64,000 bases of DNA, from NCBI GenBank assembly GCA_041879295.1, contig CP047152.1, forward strand, positions 1,059,501 to 1,123,500, read 5' to 3'. Shown piece after piece: positions 46,331 to 56,938 of the stretch. The notes under the pieces were generated by a model, which was not told the DNA's origin, did no database searches, and was given only the letters and a program-made list of their open reading frames with translations. This DNA is from Pseudomonas putida (GTDB taxonomy: Bacteria; Pseudomonadota; Gammaproteobacteria; Pseudomonadales; Pseudomonadaceae). Position 1 is the stretch's first letter. Every line of letters begins with the position of its first letter. The position numbers and the translations under genes were made by a program.

Positions 46331-46732
46331 ATGATGTTCATGAAACCCGTCCTCCGCGAACTGCCCTACCTGGAAAACTGGCGCTGGCTCAGCCGGCGTA
46401 TTCGCTGTGCGCTCGAGCCCGACGAGCCGCGCCTGATCGAGCATTACCTGGCCGAAGGCCGCTATCTGGTGTGCTGCACCGAAACCTCGTCTTGGACGGT
46501 GGCGCTGACAGCGTTTCGCCTGCTGCTGGATACCGCCTGTGATCGCATGCTGCCTTGGCATTGGCGTTGCCTGTGCCTGGATCAGGCATGGCGTCCTCTG
46601 TTGGACCTGCGCAACCTCGACCGTCAGGAACAGAACCAGCGCTGGCAGCCCTACGCCTTGCAGTTGGCCAATTGCCGCCTGCTGCCTTCGATTTCTCCCG
46701 ATGAACTGATGCAAGGATTTGATGATGAGTGA
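46331..46732 (+). CDS. fagA: FagA, Fur-associated protein of unknown function
   Basis: A 133-residue cytosolic protein recognised by position and sequence as the first gene of the Fur-controlled fagA-fumC-sodA operon of Pseudomonas. It contains RELPYLENWRWLSRRIRCAL and YLVCCTETSSWTVAL, with many Trp and Cys residues (including CC and CLCL), but no known domain. ATG codons occur at 46331, 46334 and 46340; the last (MKPVLREL) may be the true start, as no clear ribosome site decides. Its end overlaps the fumC start by 8 bases. Confidence 0.8.
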   Translation: MMFMKPVLRELPYLENWRWLSRRIRCALEPDEPRLIEHYLAEGRYLVCCTETSSWTVALTAFRLLLDTACDRMLPWHWRCLCLDQAWRPLLDLRNLDRQEQNQRWQPYALQLANCRLLPSISPDELMQGFDDE

Positions 46733-48101
46733 TACCCGTATCGAGCGTGACAGCATGGGTGAGCTGCAGGTGCCGGTTCAGGCCCTTTACGGCGCCCAGA
46801 CCCAGCGCGCGGTCGACAACTTCCCGATCAGCGGCCAGCGTATGCCGGCACAGTTCATTCGTGCCTTGTTGCTGGCCAAGGCCGCTGCGGCCAAGGCCAA
46901 CGTCGAACTGGCGCAACTTTCTGCCGGGCAGGGTCAGGCTATCGTCAAGGCGGTTGAGCGACTGCTGGCCGAGGATTTCATCCAGCACTTCCCTGTCGAT
47001 GTGTTCCAGACCGGCTCTGGCACCAGTTCGAACATGAACGCCAACGAGGTTATCGCCACCCTGGCTTCCCATGTACTGGGTGAGGCGGTCAATGCCAATG
47101 ACCACGTCAACTGTGGCCAGAGCAGCAATGACATCATCCCGACCACCATCCACGTCAGCGCTGCGTTGGCCCTGCACGAGCAGTTGCTGCCAGCCCTGAC
47201 GCACTTGGTGCAGGTGATCGAGGTCAAGTCGGCACAAGTACATCAGTACGTGAAGACCGGTCGTACTCACCTGATGGACGCGATGCCGGTGCGCATGAGC
47301 CAAGTGCTGGATGGCTGGGCTGCGCAGATCAATGCTGCCAAGGCGCACATCGAAGCGATGCTGCCGCACTTGCAGGCGCTGGCCCAGGGCGGAACCGCCG
47401 TGGGTACCGGCATCAATGCCCATCCGCAGTTCGCTGTCGGTTTCGCTCGCCAGCTCAGTGGCCTGACCAAGATCGAGTTCACGCCCGGCCAGAACCTGTT
47501 CGCCCTGATCGGCTCGCAGGACACGGCCGTGGCTTTATCTGGCCAGCTCAAGACCACCGCCGTGGCGCTGATGAAGATCGCCAACGATCTGCGCTGGATG
47601 AACTCCGGCCCGCTGGCCGGTTTGGGCGAAATCGAGCTGCAAGCTCTGCAGCCGGGCTCTTCGATCATGCCAGGCAAGGTCAACCCGGTGATCCCGGAGG
47701 CCACTGCCATGGTCGCCGCCCAAGTGATTGGCAACGACGCGACCATCGCCGTCGCGGGCCAGGCCGGTAACTTCGAGCTGAACGTGATGCTGCCGGTGAT
47801 CGCTCGCAACCTGCTGGAAAGCATCGAGCTGATGGCCAATGTCAGCCGCTTGCTGGCCGACAAAGCCATCGCCAGCTTCAAGGTCAACGAAGACAAACTC
47901 AAGGAAGCCCTCGCGCGCAACCCGATCCTGGTCACTGCGTTGAATCCGATCATCGGTTACCTCAAGGCCGCCGAAATCGCCAAGACCGCCTACAAGCAGG
48001 GGCGCCCAATCATTGATGTGGCGCTGGAGCACACCGATCTGTCCCGCGATCAGCTTGAAGCGCTGCTGGACCCGGAAAAGCTCACCGCCGGGGGTATCTG
48101 A
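46725..48101 (+). CDS. fumC: Class II fumarase (iron-independent)
   Basis: A 458-residue fumarase of the TCA cycle, interconverting fumarate and malate without an iron-sulfur cluster. The signature GSSIMPGKVNPVIPE (about residues 310-324) and the NVNCGQSSND-type HVNCGQSSNDIIPT block (about 126-139) are intact. AAGGA is 7 bases before the ATG at 46725. The Fur box upstream of fagA means it is made when iron is scarce, replacing iron-dependent fumarase. Confidence 0.95.
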   Translation: MSDTRIERDSMGELQVPVQALYGAQTQRAVDNFPISGQRMPAQFIRALLLAKAAAAKANVELAQLSAGQGQAIVKAVERLLAEDFIQHFPVDVFQTGSGTSSNMNANEVIATLASHVLGEAVNANDHVNCGQSSNDIIPTTIHVSAALALHEQLLPALTHLVQVIEVKSAQVHQYVKTGRTHLMDAMPVRMSQVLDGWAAQINAAKAHIEAMLPHLQALAQGGTAVGTGINAHPQFAVGFARQLSGLTKIEFTPGQNLFALIGSQDTAVALSGQLKTTAVALMKIANDLRWMNSGPLAGLGEIELQALQPGSSIMPGKVNPVIPEATAMVAAQVIGNDATIAVAGQAGNFELNVMLPVIARNLLESIELMANVSRLLADKAIASFKVNEDKLKEALARNPILVTALNPIIGYLKAAEIAKTAYKQGRPIIDVALEHTDLSRDQLEALLDPEKLTAGGI

Positions 48102-48145
48102 CACTGCGTCACCGCCCAGAACCCATGCCTACGTAATTCACTGAC

Positions 48146-48757
48146 ATGCACCATACCTTGCCTGCATTGCCATACGCCTACGACGCGCTGGAGCCACACA
48201 TTGATGCCCAGACAATGGAAATCCACCACACCAAGCATCACCAGACTTATGTCAACGGGCTCAATGCCGCCGTTGAAGGTACCAAGTGGGCCGAATGGCC
48301 GGTGGAAAAACTGATCGCTGCCGTCAAGCAACTGCCGGAAGACCTGCGTGGCGCTGTGACCAACCACGGCGGCGGGCACGCCAACCACGGCCTGTTCTGG
48401 ACTGTCATGTCACCTCAGGGCGGTGGCGAGCCCGTGGGTCTGCTGGCGCAAGCTGTCACTGCCCAACTTGGCGGTTTCGAGGCTTTCAAGGAGGCTTTCA
48501 CCAAAGCCGCGTTGACCCGCTTCGGCAGCGGTTGGGCCTGGCTCAGCGTAACGCCGCAAAAAATGTTGGTGGTGGAGAGCAGCGGCAACCAGGACAGCCC
48601 GCTGATGCACGGCAATGTGCCGATCCTGGGCCTGGACGTGTGGGAACACGCGTACTACCTCAAGTACCAGAATCGTCGCCCGGAATACATCGGTGCCTTC
48701 TACAACGTCATTGACTGGGTGGAAGTCGAGCGTCGCTACCTCGAAGCCCTGAAGTGA
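48146..48757 (+). CDS. sodA: Manganese superoxide dismutase
   Basis: A 203-residue [14 protein letters not shown] (no Gln) together with SSGNQDSPL (Gln in the second half) marks the manganese-specific form, opposite to SodB at 15953. Metal ligands lie in HHTKHHQ, NHGLFW and DVWEHAYY. It follows fumC by 44 bases in the Fur-repressed operon, so manganese SOD takes over when iron is low. The extra orfX gene found between fumC and sodA in P. aeruginosa is missing. Confidence 0.95.
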   Translation: MHHTLPALPYAYDALEPHIDAQTMEIHHTKHHQTYVNGLNAAVEGTKWAEWPVEKLIAAVKQLPEDLRGAVTNHGGGHANHGLFWTVMSPQGGGEPVGLLAQAVTAQLGGFEAFKEAFTKAALTRFGSGWAWLSVTPQKMLVVESSGNQDSPLMHGNVPILGLDVWEHAYYLKYQNRRPEYIGAFYNVIDWVEVERRYLEALK

Positions 48758-48869
48758 GTCGGACCGGTATGCGCTCTTGGCGAGCTTTAGGCTGTGTACA
48801 GGCTTCTGTCTGATGATGGTGATGGATGCCGCGATGTCCTGACATTGTGCAAGCGCAGGTGTACGAGGT

Positions 48870-49142
48870 CTATTCGCCTTCGTCAAAGAAGTTGTTGATC
48901 AGCTCGACCAGTGCGTCCATGGCGTCGCTGTCCTGCTCGCCCTCGGTATGCAGGTGCACCTGGGTGCCTTTGCCTGCTGCCAGCATCATCACCGCCATGA
49001 TGCTCTTGCCATCCACCAGCTTGTCCGGGGCGCGGCCAACCCGTACCTGGCAGGGGAAGCGGCCGGCCACCCCGACGAACTTGGCTGCCGCCCGGGCATG
49101 CAGACCCAGCTTGTTGATGATGGTGATTTCGCGGGCGGGCAT
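48870..49142 (-). CDS. ptsO: NPr phosphocarrier of the nitrogen PTS
   Basis: A 90-residue HPr-like protein that passes phosphate from PtsP (EI-Ntr) to PtsN. The phosphorylated His is H15 in KLGLHARAAAK, and the regulatory-helix region is DGKSIMAVMMLAAGKG. It is the last gene of the lptB-rpoN-hpf-ptsN-rapZ-ptsO series, 19 bases after rapZ. AAGGA precedes the ATG at a slightly long distance. Confidence 0.95.
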   Translation of the reverse strand: MPAREITIINKLGLHARAAAKFVGVAGRFPCQVRVGRAPDKLVDGKSIMAVMMLAAGKGTQVHLHTEGEQDSDAMDALVELINNFFDEGE

Positions 49143-49161
49143 CGTGGGGCGGATCCTTGGG

Positions 49162-50016
49162 CTAGAGGTCGCGATGGCGGACCTGGACGTTTTTCAGGGT
49201 TTGCTGCAGCTGTCGACCAAGGCGCTCGGTGATGTACACCGAACGGTGATGGCCGCCAGTGCAGCCGATGGCGATGGTTACGTAGGCGCGGTTGCTGGCA
49301 GCGAAGCGGGGCAACCATTTGAGCAGGTAGCTGGAGATGTCGTTGTACATGTCTTCGACATCCGCTTGTGCAGCCAGGTAGTCGATCACGGGTTGATCGA
49401 GGCCCGAGTGCTCACGCAGTTCTGGCTTCCAGTAGGGGTTGGGCAGGCAGCGCACGTCAAAAACCAGGTCGGCGTCAACCGGCATTCCCCGCTTGAAACC
49501 GAACGACTCGACCAGAAACGCTGTGCCAGGCTCGGGCTGGTTGAGCAGGCGCAGCTTGATCGAGTCACGCAACTGGTACAGGTTCAGGTTGGTGGTGTCG
49601 ATCTTCAGGTCGGCCAGGTCGGCAATGGGTCCCAACAACTCGCTTTCCACGCGAATCGCTTCCGCGAGCGAGCGGTTGGCGTTGGTCAGAGGGTGTCGCC
49701 GGCGGGTTTCCGAGAAACGTTTGAGAAGGACCTCTTCATCGGCATCCAGGTACAACACGTCGCACTGGATGTGCCGGGCGCGGGCTTCTTCAAGCAGTTC
49801 AGGGAAGCGTATCAGGTGGCTGGGCAGGTTGCGCGCATCGATTGACACCGCCACCTTGGGCTGCAGCAAATCGGTGTTGATCAGTGCATTTTCCGCCAAC
49901 TGCGGCAGCAGCCCAGCGGGCAGATTGTCGATGCAATAAAAACCGCTGTCTTCCAGGACATCGAGGGCGGTGCTCTTGCCGGAGCCGGACCGGCCGCTGA
50001 CGATGATCAGGCGCAT
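49162..50016 (-). CDS. rapZ: RNase adapter RapZ
   Basis: A 284-residue P-loop protein. The Walker A motif GRSGSGKS is at residues 8-15. The C-terminal half, with VRCLPNPYW and [15 protein letters not shown], is the RNA/GlcN6P-binding part that in E. coli guides small-RNA decay by RNase E to control GlmS. Whether the same target exists in Pseudomonas is not settled. It lies between ptsN (2-base gap) and ptsO. Confidence 0.95.
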   Translation of the reverse strand: MRLIIVSGRSGSGKSTALDVLEDSGFYCIDNLPAGLLPQLAENALINTDLLQPKVAVSIDARNLPSHLIRFPELLEEARARHIQCDVLYLDADEEVLLKRFSETRRRHPLTNANRSLAEAIRVESELLGPIADLADLKIDTTNLNLYQLRDSIKLRLLNQPEPGTAFLVESFGFKRGMPVDADLVFDVRCLPNPYWKPELREHSGLDQPVIDYLAAQADVEDMYNDISSYLLKWLPRFAASNRAYVTIAIGCTGGHHRSVYITERLGRQLQQTLKNVQVRHRDL

Positions 50017-50018
50017 GT

Positions 50019-50483
50019 TCAGTGCTCGTTCTGTACGTCCAGGACAACCTGGAACAGAGCCTCATTGCTGGTGGCCGCGCGCAGCCGATCACGAACCTCC
50101 TTGCGATCGAGCATGCTGGCGATCTGACGCAATAGCTCAAGATGGGCATCGGTGGCCGCTTCGGGCACCAGCAGCACAAACAGCAGGTCCACTGGCGCGC
50201 CATCGATGGCGTCGTAATCAATAGGGGCTTCCAGGTGCAGCAGAGCGCTGACTGGAGCTGAGCATCCTTCAAGGCGGCAGTGCGGGATGGCGATGCCATT
50301 GCCGAATCCGGTAGAGCCGAGCTTTTCCCGGGCTACCAGTTTTTCGAAGACGTCCTGCATCTCCAGTTCTGGCACTTGGTCGGCGATGACAGTGGCGACC
50401 TTTTCCAGGGCGCGCTTCTTGCTGCCGCCCGGCACGTTCACGAGGGAACGGCCGGGGGTCAGGATGGTTTCAAGTCGGATCAT
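50019..50483 (-). CDS. ptsN: PtsN, EIIA component of the nitrogen PTS
   Basis: A 154-residue EIIA-Ntr protein. The phosphorylated His is H68 in GIAIPHCRL, and the fold markers [16 protein letters not shown] and [21 protein letters not shown] are present. In P. putida it regulates potassium, carbon and sigma-54-linked processes through its phosphorylation state. It stands 12 bases after hpf. Confidence 0.95.
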   Translation of the reverse strand: MIRLETILTPGRSLVNVPGGSKKRALEKVATVIADQVPELEMQDVFEKLVAREKLGSTGFGNGIAIPHCRLEGCSAPVSALLHLEAPIDYDAIDGAPVDLLFVLLVPEAATDAHLELLRQIASMLDRKEVRDRLRAATSNEALFQVVLDVQNEH

Positions 50484-50495
50484 GGATGAGGGGGA

Positions 50496-50804
50496 TCAGC
50501 GGGCAGCTGCACCTTGCAGCAGGCTTTGCTGTTTTTCCTTGTGTTTTTTCAGTTGGCGGTCGAGCTTGTCGGCCAAGGCATCGATCGCTGCATACATGTC
50601 TTCGTGTTCGGCGTTGGCTACCACTTCGCCGCCGGGAATCTGCAGGGTCGCCTCGACCTTCTGCTGAAGCTTCTCGACTTTCATGATTACCTGCACGTTG
50701 GTGATCTTGTCGAAGTGACTCTCCACGCGGGCGAGCTTTTCAAGCACGTAATCGCGCAGTGGCTGGGTGACTTCTACATGCTGTCCACTGATATTGACTT
50801 GCAT
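50496..50804 (-). CDS. hpf: Ribosome hibernation-promoting factor (short HPF)
   Basis: A 102-residue short-form HPF (YhbH) that binds idle ribosomes and promotes 100S dimers with RMF. MQVNISGQHVEVTQPLRDYV starts the conserved domain, and ADKLDRQLKKHKEK gives the basic end. The ATG at 50804 has AAGGAG 7 bases upstream; the longer open frame has no support. It follows rpoN in the same direction. Confidence 0.95.
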   Translation of the reverse strand: MQVNISGQHVEVTQPLRDYVLEKLARVESHFDKITNVQVIMKVEKLQQKVEATLQIPGGEVVANAEHEDMYAAIDALADKLDRQLKKHKEKQQSLLQGAAAR

Positions 50805-50883
50805 ACAGCTTCTCCTTTGTTGCCCGTGCATAAAGAGGCAGGTCTTGCACCTGCCACGAAAACGCTGTGGCTCATCTCAGGGG

Positions 50884-52377
50884 CTACATCAGTCGCTTGC
50901 GTTCGCTCGACGGTGCGATGCCGAGGGACTCGCGGTACTTGGCGACGGTGCGACGGGCTACCTGGATGCCTTGTGCCTCCAGTAAACCAGCGATCTTGCT
51001 GTCACTCAATGGCTTTTTCTGATTTTCCGCCGCAACCAGTTTCTTGATGATCGCGCGGATCGCCGTGGACGAGCATTCTCCGCCTTCGGAGGTGCTGACA
51101 TGGCTGGAGAAAAAGTATTTCAGTTCGTAGATACCGCGCGGGGTGTGCATGTATTTCTGCGTGGTAACCCGCGAGATGGTCGATTCGTGCATGCCTACTG
51201 CTTCGGCAATGTCATGCAGTACCAACGGCTTCATCGCTTCGTCGCCGTGGTCGAGGAAGCCGCGCTGGTGCTCGACGATCTGCGTGGCCACCTTCATCAG
51301 GGTTTCGTTACGGCTTTGCAGGCTCTTGATGAACCAGCGCGCTTCCTGTAGCTGGTTGCGCATGAAGGTGTTGTCGGCGCTGGTGTCGGCACGTCGCACG
51401 AAGCCGGCGTACTGCGGGTTGACGCGCAGGCGTGGGATGGCTTCCTGGTTCAGCTCTACCAGCCAACGGTCGCTGTCCTTGCGCACGATGACGTCGGGCA
51501 CCACGTACTCGGGCTCGCTGGACTCGATCTGCGAACCAGGGCGCGGGTTAAGGCTTTGCACCAGTTCGATGACCTGGCGCAGCTCGTCTTCCTTGATTTT
51601 CATCCGCCGCATCAGCTGGCTGTAGTCACGGCTGCCGAGCAGGTCGATGAAATCGGTGACCAGACGCTTGGCTTCGGTCATCCACGGGGTTGTAGCGGGC
51701 AGTTGGCGCAGTTGCAGCAACAGGCATTCGCCGAGGTTGCGAGCACCGACGCCAGCCGGCTCGAACTGCTGGATGCGGTGCAGTACTGCTTCGACCTCGT
51801 CCAGCTCGATATCCAGCTCCGGGTCGAAACCGGCGCAGATTTCTTCGAGGGTGTCTTCCAGGTAGCCCTGCCCGTTGATGCTGTCGATCAGGGTGACGGC
51901 AATCAAGCGGTCGGTGTCGGACATCGGCGCCAGGTTCAACTGCCACAGCAGGTGGCTTTGCAGGCTCTCGCCGGCCGATGTGCGTGTGGTGAAGTCCCAC
52001 TCGTCGTCATCGTTGCTCGGCAGGCTGCTGGCGCTGGTCTGGTAGATGTCTTCCCAGGCGGTATCGACCGGGAGCTCGTTGGGGATGCGCTCGCTCCACT
52101 CACCGTCTTCCAGGTTGTCGGCGCTGACGGCGCTTTCCTGGAAGCTGTTGTCCTGAACTTCGGCGGCCGGCTTGTTCTCGGCGTTGTCGGCCATCGGGTC
52201 GCTGTTGTCGAAGTCTTCGCCGTCTTCCTGACGTTCGAGCATCGGGTTCGACTCCAGCGCTTCCTGGATTTCCTGTTGGAGGTCCAGGGTTGAGAGCTGG
52301 AGCAGGCGGATGGCCTGTTGCAACTGAGGAGTCATCGTCAGTTGCTGGCCCATTTTTAGGACGAGCGATGGTTTCAT
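50884..52377 (-). CDS. rpoN: RNA polymerase sigma-54 factor
   Basis: A 497-residue sigma-54. The N-terminal Gln/Leu-rich region I ([23 protein letters not shown], residues 6-28) contacts activators. It is followed by an acidic region II (about 55-110), the core-binding region III, a helix-turn-helix and the RpoN box [10 protein letters not shown] (about 474-483) that reads the -24 element. It lies between lptB and hpf, as in other Pseudomonas. Confidence 0.97.
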
Positions 52378-52552
52378 GGCAGGGGCTTAATACCTTGTTC
52401 GCCGGCGCGCATGCGCCATCCACTACACGAGGGCGCCGGAGCGCCAGATCAAGCAAGTTTTATGCCTTAAATTGTAGCGTTTGCCTAGAGTACCGTAACA
52501 ACTTTACCCGCAGTCTCACGGCTGTTAGCCAGTACTTCAGGCGCTTGCCGGG

Positions 52553-53278
<726 letters not shown>

Positions 53279-53803
53279 TTACTCGGCCTTCTTCTTGGGC
53301 TGGATCACCATGTCGATACGCTGACGTGGTGTTGTCACGTTGCTACCGCGACCGGCGGTCGCCACCTGGGTCTGGGTGTTGTAGACGATCTTTTCGCCTT
53401 CGGTGGTGTTGCCTTCGTTCTCGACCTTGGCGCGGTCGGTGAGAATTACCAGGTCCTTCTGCGCCTGGTACTGGATGGTCACGCCCCAGCCTTTCATCTT
53501 GTCCGGCTTGGCTGCGCTCTGCTGCTGCTCGAAGTAGGCCAGGTTGCCCACCGAGGTCACCACATCGATGTCGCCGGAGGCGGAGCGGGTGATGGTCACG
53601 GTGTTGCCTTTGATCATCATCGAACCTTGGGTGATGATCACGTCACCGGTATAGGTGGCCACGCCTTGCTTGTCATCCAGGTGAGCCTGGTCGGCCTGGA
53701 TGCGGATCGGCTGATCACGGTCATTCGGCAGTGCGAAGGCGCTCGCGCTTCCCAGTGCTGCGCTCAGGCTGAGCAAAAGGGGGAGAGTTTTAACGAGCCT
53801 CAT
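53279..53803 (-). CDS. lptA: Periplasmic LPS bridge protein LptA
   Basis: A 174-residue periplasmic protein that polymerises into the beta-jellyroll bridge moving LPS between membranes. It has a signal peptide (about residues 1-24, cleaved after SAFA) and the OstA-like repeats DQAHLDDKQGVATYTGDVIITQG and VENEGNTTEGEKIVYNTQTQ. It overlaps lptC by 14 bases and directly abuts lptB. Confidence 0.95.
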   Translation of the reverse strand: MRLVKTLPLLLSLSAALGSASAFALPNDRDQPIRIQADQAHLDDKQGVATYTGDVIITQGSMMIKGNTVTITRSASGDIDVVTSVGNLAYFEQQQSAAKPDKMKGWGVTIQYQAQKDLVILTDRAKVENEGNTTEGEKIVYNTQTQVATAGRGSNVTTPRQRIDMVIQPKKKAE

Positions 53804-54362
53804 ACTGTCCTCTTACGTTAGAGAGCAGGTCCATCCTGCTTTCTTTCAAATACGCTTTCATTCCTTTGCCCGTAGTTGTGCCACCGGCGCCGTCGATTCT
53901 AACGGCTTGCTCGGTCTGCGCATATTGCTTCTGCGGGAACACGGTCATGCGTGAACTGGTAATGATGGTTTCACGCTGCTTTTCGTCGGTGCGCGCAATC
54001 CGTACGTTGTCGATCAGTTCGACCTCGGTGCCGTCCGGATTGACCTCGGCACGGGTGCTCTGCACGTGCCACGGGTATTCGGTGCCGCGGTACATGTGCA
54101 GATCCGGCGTAGTCAGCAACGTGATTTCGCTGGCCTTGAGATGCTCGACCTTGTCGGCGGTCATTTCGTACTGCAGCTTGCCGTCAGGCAGGAACTGCAC
54201 ACTGTGGGCGTTGATCGCATAGTAGTCGATGGCGCTTTCGTCTACCTTGGCCACCGGCTTGTCGAGGAAGCTTTCCGGGCTGACATTCCAGTAGCCGACC
54301 GCCGCCAGCAGGGCGGTAATCACTGCTAGCAGCGCAATAGTGCGGGCTTTCTTGCTGAACAT
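53790..54362 (-). CDS. lptC: LPS export protein LptC
   Basis: A 190-residue bitopic protein of the LptBFGC complex that hands LPS to LptA. It has one N-terminal helix (about residues 7-25) and a periplasmic jellyroll with ADKVEHLKASEITLLTTPDLHMY and the C-terminal GKGMKAYLKESRMDLLSNVRGQYE. TAAGG precedes the ATG. Located 8 bases after kdsC. Confidence 0.93.
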   Translation of the reverse strand: MFSKKARTIALLAVITALLAAVGYWNVSPESFLDKPVAKVDESAIDYYAINAHSVQFLPDGKLQYEMTADKVEHLKASEITLLTTPDLHMYRGTEYPWHVQSTRAEVNPDGTEVELIDNVRIARTDEKQRETIITSSRMTVFPQKQYAQTEQAVRIDGAGGTTTGKGMKAYLKESRMDLLSNVRGQYEAR

Positions 54363-54370
54363 GGGCAGCC

Positions 54371-54895
54371 TTACAGGTAATTGGCGTTGGCAGCGTCCAG
54401 GGTGCCCTGGGCCTGCATGATCAGTTCGCAGAATTCACGGGCTGCGCCTTCGCCACCGCGTGCCTGGGTCACGCCGTGGGCGTGCTGGCGAACAAACGGT
54501 GCGGCGTTGGCCACGGCCATGCCCAATGCCACCCGGCGAATGACCGGCAGGTCGGGCAGGTCATCGCCCAGGTAGGCTACTTGATCATAGCTCAGGCCCA
54601 GCTCCGCAAGCAGGCCGTCAAGCACGACCACTTTGTCCTCGCGGCCCTGGTACAGGTGCGGGATGCCGAGGTTCTTCGCCCGGCGCTCGACCACAGGGGT
54701 TTTGCGCCCGCTGATGATCGCGGTGGTCACGCCCGAGGCCATGAGCATCTTGATGCCCTGGCCGTCGAGGGTGTTGAAGGTCTTGAACTCACTGCCGTCT
54801 TCGAGGAAGTACAGGCGCCCGTCGGTGAGCACGCCATCCACATCGAACACTGCCAGCTTGACGGCTTTGCCCCGTTGCATGAGGTCCTGATTCAT
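54371..54895 (-). CDS. kdsC: KDO 8-phosphate phosphatase KdsC
   Basis: A 174-residue HAD-family phosphatase that makes free KDO for lipopolysaccharide. The nucleophile and acid/base are D18 and D20 in FDVDGVLTDG; later blocks are IISGRKTPVVERR and YLGDDLPDLPVI. TAAGGAG lies before the ATG. It follows kdsD by 11 bases, the normal KDO order. Confidence 0.95.
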   Translation of the reverse strand: MNQDLMQRGKAVKLAVFDVDGVLTDGRLYFLEDGSEFKTFNTLDGQGIKMLMASGVTTAIISGRKTPVVERRAKNLGIPHLYQGREDKVVVLDGLLAELGLSYDQVAYLGDDLPDLPVIRRVALGMAVANAAPFVRQHAHGVTQARGGEGAAREFCELIMQAQGTLDAANANYL

Positions 54896-54906
54896 TCCAT
54901 CGCTCC

Positions 54907-55881
54907 TTACATTACACCGGCGCGCAGCAGGTCGTGCATGTTCAGGGCGCCGGTCGGGCGGCCCTCGCGGTCTACCACCACCAGCGCGCCGATCTTGTGG
55001 TCTTCCATGATCTTCAGGGCTTCGGCAGCGAGCATTTCGGCGCGGGCCGTTTTTCCGTGCACGGTCATCACCTGGTCGATCAGAGTGGTGTGTATGTCGA
55101 TGTTGCGGTCCAGGCTGCGGCGCAGGTCGCCGTCTGTGAATACCCCGGCCAGCGTGCCGTCGGCTTCGACGATCACGGTCATGCCCAGGCCCTTACGGGA
55201 CATTTCGAGCAGTGCCTCTTTGAGCAGGGTGCCGCGGGCAACCTGGGGCAACTCGTTGCCGCTGTGCATCACGTTCTCGACCTTGAGCAAAAGGCGGCGG
55301 CCCAGTGCACCACCCGGGTGCGAGAAGGCAAAGTCTTCAGCGGTGAAGCCGCGGGCCTCGAGCAGGGCGATGGCCAGGCAGTCACCCAGCACCAGCGATG
55401 CCGTGGTGGAGGAGGTGGGGGCGAGGTTCAGCGGGCAGGCCTCTTGCTCGACGCGGGCGTCGAGGTTGACCTCGGCGGCCTGGGCCAGGGGCGAGTCCGG
55501 GTTGCCGGTCAGGCTGACCAGCTTGATGCCCAGGCGTTTGATCAACGGCAGCAGGGTGACGATTTCGGCTGTGCTGCCGGAATTGGACAAGGCAAGGATG
55601 ACATCATCGCGCGTGATCATGCCCATGTCGCCATGGCTGGCTTCGGCCGGGTGGACGAAAAACGCTGGCGTACCGGTGCTGGCCAAGGTGGCGGCGATCT
55701 TGTTGCCGATGTGCCCGGACTTGCCCATGCCGACCACGACGACCCGGCCCTTGCTGGTCAGAATCAGTTCGCAGGCTTTGACGAAATTGTCGTCGATGCG
55801 CGCCAAAAGGGCCTCTACGGCCTCGAGTTCCAGGCGCAGGGTGCGTTGGGCGGATTGGATCAGCTCGCTGGATTGGCTCAT
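54907..55881 (-). CDS. kdsD: D-arabinose 5-phosphate isomerase KdsD
   Basis: A 324-residue isomerase converting ribulose 5-phosphate to arabinose 5-phosphate, the first step to KDO. It has a SIS domain (GRVVVVGMGKSGHIGNKIAATLASTG, about residues 45-70, and ALSNSGSTAEIV) and two C-terminal CBS motifs (about 205-324). The ATG at 55881 starts the conserved MSQSSELIQSAQRTL; the longer open frame is rejected because it runs through the divergent promoter. First gene of the kdsDC-lptCAB run. Confidence 0.93.
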   Translation of the reverse strand: MSQSSELIQSAQRTLRLELEAVEALLARIDDNFVKACELILTSKGRVVVVGMGKSGHIGNKIAATLASTGTPAFFVHPAEASHGDMGMITRDDVILALSNSGSTAEIVTLLPLIKRLGIKLVSLTGNPDSPLAQAAEVNLDARVEQEACPLNLAPTSSTTASLVLGDCLAIALLEARGFTAEDFAFSHPGGALGRRLLLKVENVMHSGNELPQVARGTLLKEALLEMSRKGLGMTVIVEADGTLAGVFTDGDLRRSLDRNIDIHTTLIDQVMTVHGKTARAEMLAAEALKIMEDHKIGALVVVDREGRPTGALNMHDLLRAGVM

Positions 55882-55914
55882 GTCGAAAAAGCAATGCCTG
55901 AGGAAAAGGCGACG

Positions 55915-55920
55915 ATTATA
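55915..55920 (-). promoter_or_regulatory. -10 box of the kdsD promoter
   Basis: On the minus strand this is a perfect TATAAT, 33 bases before the kdsD ATG. The -35 region at the proper distance (around TGAGGG) is weak, so an activator may help. Confidence 0.5.
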
Positions 55921-56009
55921 CGCGCAATGATGAAAACCCTCACCTCCTCGATTGCTGTAGCGAATACCACCAAAGCCTGTCCCGGTGCTGAACGACTGCT
56001 TGCCCGGCC

Positions 56010-56039
56010 TTGGGGCGGCGCTGTCAGCGGTGCTATAGT
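56010..56039 (+). promoter_or_regulatory. Candidate sigma-70 promoter of mlaFEDCB
   Basis: TTGGGG (56010-56015) and TATAGT (56034-56039) are 18 bases apart and lie 89 bases before the mlaF ATG, back to back with the kdsD promoter. Confidence 0.5.
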
Positions 56040-56128
56040 TCGCCGCTATTCGGCCTGCCGGGATGTGTGTGCCTTCCAGATGGAGGCCGGCGTCCACTAG
56101 GACGAGGCTGCATTAGCAAGGAGTCTAG

Positions 56129-56938
56129 ATGAGTGTGGATAGCGCCTACGCGGTCGAGTTGAAGGGTGTAACCTTCAAACGTGGTTCGCGCAGCATTTTC
56201 AGCAACGTCGACATCCGCATCCCGCGCGGCAAGGTCACCGGCATCATGGGACCATCGGGTTGCGGCAAGACCACGTTGCTCCGCCTGATGGGTGCGCAAC
56301 TGCGTCCCTCCAGCGGTGAAGTATGGGTGGCCGGCCAGAACCTGCCGACGCTGTCGCGCAGCGACCTGTTCGACGCCCGCAAGCAGATGGGCGTGCTGTT
56401 CCAGAGCGGCGCGTTGTTCACCGACCTCGATGTGTTCGAGAACGTCGCGTTCCCGCTGCGCGTGCATACTCAGCTGTCGGACGAAATGATCCGTGACATC
56501 GTGCTGATGAAGCTGCAGGCCGTGGGGCTGCGCGGTGCCATCGACCTGATGCCCGATGAGCTGTCCGGTGGCATGAAGCGCCGCGTGGCGCTGGCCCGGG
56601 CGATTGCCCTGGACCCGCAGATCCTCATGTACGACGAACCGTTCGTCGGCCAGGACCCGATCGCCATGGGGGTACTGGTGCGCCTGATTCGCCTGCTCAA
56701 CGATGCCCTGGGCATCACCAGCATCGTGGTTTCCCATGACCTGGCAGAAACCGCCAGCATCGCCGATTACATCTACGTGGTAGGTGACGGCCAGGTGCTG
56801 GGCCAGGGGACGCCTGATGAGCTGATGGGCTCGGACAATCCACGGATCCGCCAATTCATGAAAGGCGACCCGGATGGCCCGGTTCCCTTCCACTTTCCCG
56901 CGCCTGATTACCGCGCCGACCTGCTGGGGGCGCGTTGA
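56129..56938 (+). CDS. mlaF: Phospholipid ABC transporter ATPase MlaF (Ttg2A)
   Basis: A 269-residue ATPase of the Mla system, which keeps the outer leaflet free of phospholipids and underlies solvent tolerance in P. putida (ttg2). Walker [10 protein letters not shown] (about 42-50), signature [14 protein letters not shown] and Walker [14 protein letters not shown] are intact. AAGGAG precedes the ATG. It overlaps mlaE by one base (TGATG). Confidence 0.95.
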   Translation: MSVDSAYAVELKGVTFKRGSRSIFSNVDIRIPRGKVTGIMGPSGCGKTTLLRLMGAQLRPSSGEVWVAGQNLPTLSRSDLFDARKQMGVLFQSGALFTDLDVFENVAFPLRVHTQLSDEMIRDIVLMKLQAVGLRGAIDLMPDELSGGMKRRVALARAIALDPQILMYDEPFVGQDPIAMGVLVRLIRLLNDALGITSIVVSHDLAETASIADYIYVVGDGQVLGQGTPDELMGSDNPRIRQFMKGDPDGPVPFHFPAPDYRADLLGAR

